Assembly: GCF_900095825.1 (NCBI RefSeq)
Contig: NZ_LT608315.1
Location: 2,107,628 to 2,171,627 of the forward strand
Source: Acidaminococcus massiliensis
GTDB lineage: Bacteria; Bacillota; Negativicutes; Acidaminococcales; Acidaminococcaceae
Reading direction: 5' to 3'
Length of the DNA: 64,000 nt
In this document: positions 59,483-64,000 of the stretch, piece by piece
Layout of the letters: each line of letters opens with the position of its first letter
How positions within the stretch are numbered: the first letter of the stretch is position 1
Notes under the pieces: model-generated
The model's input: the letters and a program-made list of their open reading frames with translations, nothing else
Database searches by the model: none
What the model was told of the DNA's origin: nothing
Translations under genes and position numbers: made by a program

Positions 59483-60925
59483 TTAGCAACCCAGTTCAAA
59501 CTGTAATTTGGATCCTTTTTTCATCTCTTTATCTGCTTCATCCGGATAATGGGAATTGAAGCAGGCATAGCACATATCATCCGGGTTCAGCACGGACAGG
59601 CTGGCCCGCAGGCCTTCCATGGTAATGTAATGGAGACTGTCCGCCTTGATGTACTGGCGGATCTCTTCTTCCGTCTTGCTGGCGGCAATCAGTTCTTTCC
59701 GTTCAGAAGTATCAATGCCATAATAGCAGGAATCCATCACCGGAGGAGAGCTGATGCAGACATGGACGGCCGTAGCCCCGGCATCCCGAAGGAGCTGGAC
59801 GATCTTGCCGCTGGTGGTACCCCGGACAATGGAGTCATCCACCATTACCACGGATTTCCCTTCCACCAGGCTCCGGTTGGCGTTCAGTTTCAGCCGCACC
59901 GCATTGAGGCGCTGCTTCTGGGTAGGCTGGATGAAAGTCCGGCCGATGTATTTGTTCTTGGTAAGGCCTTCCACAAAGGGGATTCCTGCTTCCAAGCCAT
60001 AGCCGATGGCAGCGGGCGTACCGGAATCCGGGACGGATATCACCACATCCGCCTTGATTCCCTTGGTTTCCCTAGCCAGGATCCGTCCCATGTTCAACCG
60101 GGCCTGGTACACACTTTCCCCGTCGATGATGCTGTCCGGACGGGCAAAATACACGTATTCGAAAATACAGTGGGCACAGTGAGCCGGCACATGAGTGCTG
60201 TACATGATGCTCTTGGGTTCTGTTTCCTCGTTGTCGATGACGATCATTTCCCCGGGCTTCACGTCACGCACATAGTGGGCCCCCACCAGGTCCAGGGCGC
60301 AGGTTTCACTGGTCACCACCCAGCCATGATCCAGCCGGCCCAGGCAGAGAGGCCGGAACCCGTAGGGATCCCGGAAGGCGATCAGCTGGTCATCATTCAT
60401 GATCAGGATGGCAAAGGCACCCCGGATGGTATCAGCGGCTTCCGCCACCCGTTCCGGCAGTGTCTTTTTCCGGCTCCGGGCAATCAAGCTCAGCACCACT
60501 TCACTGTCGATTGTGGTCTGGAACACCACTCCGTCATTGGCCAGGTCCCTCCGGAGCTGGGCCGCGTTGGTCAGGTTTCCGTTGTGGCTCATAGCCAAGT
60601 TGCCCCCGTCGTAGAACACCTTCAGAGGCTGGACATTGTAGGGCATGCTGGCCCCTGTGGTGGAATAGCGCACATGGCCCGTAGCAATATATCCGTCCAG
60701 GCCCTTCAAGCCGTCCTTGAACACGTCGTTCACCAGACCCATGCCCTTCTTGATGTGCATGTTCCGGCCGTCGGTCACTGCAATGCCGGCGCTTTCCTGG
60801 CCTCTGTGCTGCAGAGCGAACAGCCCCCAGTAGGTATTCAGTGCTACATCGTCTTTCTTGGAATAAATGCCGAAGACACCGCATTCTTCATGGAGCTTGT
60901 CTTCTGCGAAATACTTTTCCCCCAT
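59483..60925 (-). CDS. purF: Amidophosphoribosyltransferase PurF
   Basis: 480 residues. The N-terminal glutamine amidotransferase nucleophile is C15 in LHEECGVFGIYS; the 14 preceding residues (with EDKLHEE) look like the propeptide removed in B. subtilis-type enzymes. The PRTase PRPP loop is VVMVDDSIVRGTTS. C-terminal CYACFNSHYPDEAD matches Fe-S-cluster-bearing PurF proteins. It commits PRPP to purine synthesis. GGGAGG precedes ATG. Confidence 0.96.
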   Translation of the reverse strand: MGEKYFAEDKLHEECGVFGIYSKKDDVALNTYWGLFALQHRGQESAGIAVTDGRNMHIKKGMGLVNDVFKDGLKGLDGYIATGHVRYSTTGASMPYNVQPLKVFYDGGNLAMSHNGNLTNAAQLRRDLANDGVVFQTTIDSEVVLSLIARSRKKTLPERVAEAADTIRGAFAILIMNDDQLIAFRDPYGFRPLCLGRLDHGWVVTSETCALDLVGAHYVRDVKPGEMIVIDNEETEPKSIMYSTHVPAHCAHCIFEYVYFARPDSIIDGESVYQARLNMGRILARETKGIKADVVISVPDSGTPAAIGYGLEAGIPFVEGLTKNKYIGRTFIQPTQKQRLNAVRLKLNANRSLVEGKSVVMVDDSIVRGTTSGKIVQLLRDAGATAVHVCISSPPVMDSCYYGIDTSERKELIAASKTEEEIRQYIKADSLHYITMEGLRASLSVLNPDDMCYACFNSHYPDEADKEMKKGSKLQFELGC

Positions 60926-60940
60926 AATTCCTCCCGTTTT

Positions 60941-61444
60941 TTATGCTTTGGCAGCAGCGGCTCTGGCCTGGGCCAGTTTTTCCCCTTTGGCTTTCACTTC
61001 TTCCTGCATCTTCACCCTGGCATCCGCCAGTTTCTTCACCAATTCCGGATGGGCTCCGGCCAGGATCTCCACTGCAAAGATGGCAGCGTTCTTGGCTCCA
61101 TTGATAGCCATGGTGGCCACAGGGATCCCAGAAGGCATCTGGACGAAGCTCAGGAGAGAATCCATCCCGTTGAGGGGCGTAGCATTGATGGGGATCCCGA
61201 TCACCGGCAGGGTGGTATAAGATGCAATCACGCCGCCCAGATGGGCTGCCGCCCCGGCAGCAGCGATGATAGCTTCCACACCCCGATCACGGGCGCCAGC
61301 GGCAAATTCCTTGACCAGTTCCGGAGTCCGGTGGGCACTGGCTACCACCACTTCCACCTCTACCCCGAACTCCTTCAGGGTCTTTTCCGCAGGTTCCAGC
61401 ACCGGCCAGTCCGAATTACTTCCCATGATAATTGCTACTTTCAT
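60941..61444 (-). CDS. purE: N5-carboxyaminoimidazole ribonucleotide mutase PurE
   Basis: 167 residues: MKVAIIMGSNSDWPVLEPAE, VVASAHRTPELVKEFA, IIAAAGAAAHLGGVIASYTTLPVIGIP, LLSFVQMPSGIPVATMAI. These are the class I PurE motifs. No purK follows in this operon. The C-terminus has an Ala/Lys-rich helical tail longer than in E. coli. ATG 61444 has GGAGG 9 bases upstream; the 15-residue upstream extension has no support. It is the first gene of the operon. Confidence 0.95.
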   Translation of the reverse strand: MKVAIIMGSNSDWPVLEPAEKTLKEFGVEVEVVVASAHRTPELVKEFAAGARDRGVEAIIAAAGAAAHLGGVIASYTTLPVIGIPINATPLNGMDSLLSFVQMPSGIPVATMAINGAKNAAIFAVEILAGAHPELVKKLADARVKMQEEVKAKGEKLAQARAAAAKA

Positions 61445-61450
61445 TCGTGA

Positions 61451-61572
61451 GCACCTCCAATGAAAAAAGGCCCTTGATACCGCCCGCACAGCCAGTGTTC
61501 AAGTTTCTCAGAGCCAAACCACCACAATCATTTTTCTTCTCTTATTCTATCAATGGACTGTTTCTCTGTCAA
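61451..61572 (-). promoter_or_regulatory. pur operon promoter and leader with attenuator-like hairpin
   Basis: TTGACA (61567-61572), 17 bases, TAGAAT (61544-61549) drive purE. The roughly 90-base leader contains CTTGA...TCAAG arms around a GC-rich centre and then GGGCC plus six T, just before the GGAGG of purE. That order resembles an intrinsic attenuator. CGAAC (61581-61585) and GTTCG (61610-61614) form an inverted pair upstream, reminiscent of PurR boxes but wider spaced. No known purine or ZTP riboswitch pattern is recognisable. Confidence 0.7.
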
Positions 61573-61615
61573 TGTTTTATCGAACTTTTATAACATAAGT
61601 TACACTATCGTTCGA

Positions 61616-61785
61616 AACGGGGAAGGCTGATGCAGGGGCAACAGCCCCTTTTAGGAGTCCCGAGTCGTCAGTCTCGAGACCCGCGACCGATTCGCTATGC
61701 GGCTCTATAGCCAGGGGTTGTTGCACTTAGTGTAAAATAGTTCTCGGTGAAATGAATAATCCCTTATAAACTTGCAAAAAGGAAG
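61616..61785. other. Intergenic stretch with short repeats, no gene seen
   Basis: It contains GGGGC-AACA-GCCCC-TTTT (61635-61650), a GTCTCGAGACCCG stretch (61670s) similar to the one near 25186, and AGGGGTTGTTGCAC near 61713, reminiscent of the GCTGTTGC hairpins. I see no supportable reading frame. Confidence 0.5.
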
Positions 61786-62037
61786 ACCTTCATCCTATAC
61801 CACTACAGAGAGGAAGAGAATGTCAGGAAACTGCGGGCTTATTTGGAACATAACTGGGAATGCCTGACTCCTTTGCCGCTGAGGGAGGGACTGGAAGACT
61901 GTCGGAAAGGGCTGGGGACTTGTGAAAGCAACCATCGGACGTATACCTATCGGATGAAGAAACAGGGACGGCGCTGGAGCTATAGAGGCGGCCTGGCAAT
62001 GGTCAAGGTAATCTGGGACTGCTGGCCGCAGCACTGA
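61786..62037 (+). pseudogene. ISLre2-family transposase, C-terminal fragment
   Basis: An open frame without a start codon encodes YREEENVRKLRAYLEHNW, then LGTCESNHRTYTYRMKKQGRRW and SYRGGLAMVKVI. The CESN..R..YRMK..G..WS..G..AM pattern is that of the C-terminus of ISLre2 (UPF0236) transposases, which are about 450-550 residues in full. Only about 80 remain, followed by a TGA. It is therefore the relic of an older insertion. Confidence 0.7.
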
Positions 62038-62039
62038 AC

Positions 62040-62364
62040 TGGTGATAAGGACGGTCCCAAAGTCCGCCCTGTGAGGGGCGGACTTGGCCTCCGGCTATGC
62101 TGGTACTCTTTGCGGGTATACGTCGATACCCCGGGAGCTGGGAGGGCAGGCCCAGGAGGAGTCGGCGGGATAACATCGACAGTGGTCGTTCCACGGGTGG
62201 AGCACGCGGGCGATAGTGTCCGGCTTCCTGGTCCGTAGCCGCTGCCTTTGACCGACAGGGCAAGGCGATAGGCTGTGAGCCTCCCGCCAGGGACGAACGG
62301 GTCTGCCCTCCCGGCGGAAAGGTGAGGTGCAGGTCAGTACGGGTATAGGAGGACTTTTTCCCTC
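62040..62364. other. GC-rich, highly structured non-coding stretch (candidate RNA)
   Basis: It carries many hairpin-forming segments, for example AAGTCCGCCC/GGGGCGGACTT (about 62060-62083), GGTAT/ATACC (about 62116-62131), and GGGTCTGCCCTCCCGGCGG near 62300. The base composition is uniformly high in G and C, without codon-like periodicity that I can see. It lies between the ISLre2 relic and IS110 copy 2. It may be a structured RNA or part of a mobile element; I could not match it to a known family. Confidence 0.4.
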
Positions 62365-62401
62365 TGGGAGGCCGGGACGGGTTTGCCTGCGGCGAACCCC
62401 T
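62365..62401. repeat. Intergenic target repeat left of IS110 copy 2
   Basis: GGGAGGCCGGGACGGG, then TTTGCCTGCGGCGAACCCCT, with core CT at 62400-62401. Compared with copy 1's site it differs as GTTTGCC..GGCGAAC instead of GCTTGCC..GGCAAGC. Two of the three substitutions compensate within the palindrome. Confidence 0.75.
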
Positions 62402-62415
62402 CGTATAATAGAGTT

Positions 62416-62604
62416 GTACCAGATATTCTCTTTTATAGTGAATTACGGTACGATTAGAATGGAGCTGTGGATTGGTTGCTCGCCCCTACCGCTTGACGGT
62501 TTTCGTAGAGTCCGACCACAGACTTCATTCAATTTGTTAATGAGTTGGATACCGCTCGACGGTTCATATCTAGCGAGGATACATTATGATGAAGTCTCTG
62601 TGGC
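62416..62604 (+). ncRNA. Candidate IS110 bridge RNA, copy 2 with altered target loop
   Basis: The fold is the same as for copy 1 (positions +24494). Its guide strand reads TTGCTCGCCCCT (62476-62487) instead of TTGCGAACCCCT. The stem base at 62473 is T instead of C, keeping a U-G pair with the unchanged CCGA partner. The remaining leader bases, including the proposed donor loop, are identical. This concentrates all leader variation in the element that would choose the insertion site. Confidence 0.75.
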
Positions 62605-62647
62605 TTTGATGCACAGCTGCCAATTCAAAAAAAGGAGGTTGATTTTT

Positions 62648-63817
62648 ATGCTTTGTGTCGGAATTGACGTTGCAAAGCGGAAACATGACTGCTGTATCAT
62701 TGACTCGGATGCATTGAAAACAGTTGAATCTTTTACATTTCCCAATTCACGGGAAGGCTTTGACATGCTCCTTTCCAAGATTTCTGAACTGGGCATTCCA
62801 AAAGATAAAATAAGAGTAGGATTGGAAGCAACCGGTCACTATTCCTCGAATCTCGCCCATTTCATCTCAGAACATGACCTTCCACTGCTCACTTTCAATC
62901 CGCTTCTCACGAATAGATACAAGCAAGGATTCAGCCTGCGTAAAACTAAGACTGATAAAGTCGATGCCTGCGCTATTGCACAGATGATTGTGTCAGGGAA
63001 AGGATCCCAAACCTACTCTTCTTCATTGTACCATAACGAGGAAATGAAATCACTCTCTCGTTACAGATCTCAAACCATGCAGAAGTGTTCCAAGCTAAAG
63101 ATATCAGTTTCCCGTCTGGTTACGATTTTATTCCCAGAGCTGGAAGGGCTGACATCTTCCATCCATCTTGCTTCAATCTATGCGCTTCTAAAAGCCTATC
63201 CTGGCCATGAACAGATTGCTCATTGCAGCATGAAGCGGCTGACGCGCCTGTTAAGTGATGCCTCACAGGGGAGATTTGACAAAAGCAAGGCTTTGGAAAT
63301 CCACCAGGCAGCATGCCGTTCTATCGGTAAAGTCTCGCTTTCGGCTTCTATGGAACTCGTCCATACCATTACGGATATTGAAGTGTTGAAGCAGCATATC
63401 GTTGAAATCGATGAGAAGCTTAAGGAAATGGTGGACCAGGAAGAATCTTCGATTATTGACATACCAGGGATCGGTTATACCCTTTGTGCCAGCATTCTGG
63501 GCGAAGTTGGTGATTTCAAGCGTTTTCCGGATGTCGACAAGCTCCTGGCTTACGCAGGGATGTCACCTTCCAAACATGACTCTGGAGACTACCATTCGAA
63601 GCATAACAAGATGGAAAAAAGAGGATCCCCCTATCTGCGAAAGACACTGTACCTTGCCGCCCGCCTGGTTGCACAGAACGTACCGAAATTCAAAGAATAC
63701 CTTGAAAAGAAACTGTCAGAACACAAGCCTTACAAAATCGCTTTGTCCCATGTAGCCAAGAAACTGATCCGATTGATTTACCGGCTTGGTATTAGTGGCT
63801 GCCCTTATTTAGCCTGA
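62648..63817 (+). CDS. IS110-family transposase, copy 2
   Basis: 389 residues, identical to copy 1 apart from V4 for I4, with the same D7/E60/D103/D106 RuvC-like set and C-terminal serine region. The frame is intact and has AAGGAGG 9 bases upstream, so both copies look active. Two further silent differences (an ACC/ACT threonine codon and a CTT/CTG leucine codon) separate the genes, indicating recent common ancestry. Confidence 0.95.
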   Translation: MLCVGIDVAKRKHDCCIIDSDALKTVESFTFPNSREGFDMLLSKISELGIPKDKIRVGLEATGHYSSNLAHFISEHDLPLLTFNPLLTNRYKQGFSLRKTKTDKVDACAIAQMIVSGKGSQTYSSSLYHNEEMKSLSRYRSQTMQKCSKLKISVSRLVTILFPELEGLTSSIHLASIYALLKAYPGHEQIAHCSMKRLTRLLSDASQGRFDKSKALEIHQAACRSIGKVSLSASMELVHTITDIEVLKQHIVEIDEKLKEMVDQEESSIIDIPGIGYTLCASILGEVGDFKRFPDVDKLLAYAGMSPSKHDSGDYHSKHNKMEKRGSPYLRKTLYLAARLVAQNVPKFKEYLEKKLSEHKPYKIALSHVAKKLIRLIYRLGISGCPYLA

Positions 63818-63923
63818 TTTTTTTAAGCCCACAAAAGGGGGCTTGGGTAAGTGCGCCCTTTTGCCAAGATCCATAGCAACTGAAATTTATTTTAAAATTG
63901 GCTTGACTTTATATAGTTGGTCT

Positions 63924-64000
63924 ACATCGTTGGGGTCAAAGACTCGTACATCTGGCGAGCCGCCGGTTGTGCGGCCTCTACGGGCCCATGCTCTTCACTC
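63924..64000. other. Right flank of IS110 copy 2
   Basis: 77 bases beginning ACATCGTTGGGGTCAAAGAC, then a GGCGAGCCGCCGG/TGCGGCCTC stretch. It differs from the right half of the other target repeats. No gene can be recognised before the window ends. Confidence 0.4.

Larger units (their letters stand above)
62402..63923 (+). mobile_element. IS110-family insertion element, copy 2 (1522 bp)
   Basis: It has the same length and end sequences as the element at 37908-39429 (offset 24494). I counted seven differences: four in the RNA loop region and three in the transposase gene (one changing an amino acid). The right flank continues CT-ACATCG, unlike the first site's CT-ACGCCG, so the two are independent insertions rather than a duplicated block. 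Confidence 0.92.

Noticed and set aside
61578-61615. Canonical PurR double box upstream of purE
   Set aside because: CGAAC and GTTCG are present but 24 bases apart, wider than the 16-17 base spacing known from B. subtilis, so I mention them only as a weak candidate.
62040-62340. Group II intron or IscB-type guide RNA in the structured stretch
   Set aside because: No domain V-like hairpin, no reverse transcriptase and no IscB/HNH frame is adjacent, so I left it as an unassigned structured region.
1-64000. CRISPR array or Cas genes
   Set aside because: I saw no regularly spaced direct repeats with unique spacers and no Cas-like protein.
1-64000. rRNA genes or a replication origin
   Set aside because: No rRNA signature sequences, DnaA gene or DnaA-box cluster were seen.

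Overview
This window looks like a chromosomal segment of a Negativicutes bacterium (Firmicutes with a GC-rich genome), most likely Acidaminococcus or a close relative. That placement is inference. It rests on GC-rich codon use, strong GGAGG ribosome sites, a Bacillus-like alaS/ireB/ruvX/mltG gene order, a T-box before pheST, CtsR next to RadA, a CyuA-type cysteine desulfidase and an M16C presequence-protease-like peptidase. Almost all genes lie on the minus strand. Real plus-strand genes are the SNF2/SWIM pair near 31.3-34.6 kb and the two IS110 transposases.

Layout. 1-8.8 kb: partial AbgT transporter, Asp23 protein, ferredoxin-nitroreductase, tRNA-Asn, a DtxR-type metal regulator with a CDF metal transporter, EamA permease, FKBP, SDR, flavodoxin-like reductase and a membrane-anchored methyltransferase. 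8.9-17.2 kb: ACT protein, DAHP synthase, M16C peptidase and single-chain purL. 17.2-25.1 kb: two acetyltransferase-fold genes (one apparently with an ATT start), phosphatase, EF-P, aminopeptidase P, then trhP-mltG-DUF1292-ruvX-ireB. 25.4-31.2 kb: TetR, alaS, radA, ctsR, DUF1294 and a mini-lipoprotein. 31.3-34.6 kb: SNF2 helicase plus SWIM protein.

34.6-40.3 kb is the accessory region. It holds a decayed prophage head module (portal C-terminus, YjcQ, minor-head pseudogene and very small overlapping ORFs), one complete IS110 element, a HIRAN gene and a DUF4417 remnant. After a Trp-Gly-Asp tRNA operon come a ferredoxin, M20 amidohydrolase, YfcC permease and cyuA with a GntR regulator (40.4-45.8 kb), then pncB, pheST with a Phe T-box, a 743-residue protein of unknown function and an IMP dehydrogenase. 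A purEFMNHD operon (61.4-55.9 kb) carries a stand-alone IMP cyclohydrolase. The right end has an ISLre2 remnant, a GC-rich structured stretch and a second IS110 copy.

The most interesting feature is the IS110 pair (37908-39429 and 62402-63923, both 1522 bp). Each has about 245 bp of non-coding leader that folds like an IS110-family bridge RNA, with two internal loops each capped by an ACCG/CGGT hairpin. I found only seven differences between the copies. Four fall in the proposed target-binding loop or its closing stem; three of them change the presumed guide and the fourth keeps a base pair (C-G to U-G). The guide of the first copy matches the insertion site of the second copy over 10/10 bases. 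Joining the two element ends in silico creates a TTGACT-17-TATAAT promoter in front of the RNA. Both copies sit in the same kind of intergenic repeat, at a CT core.
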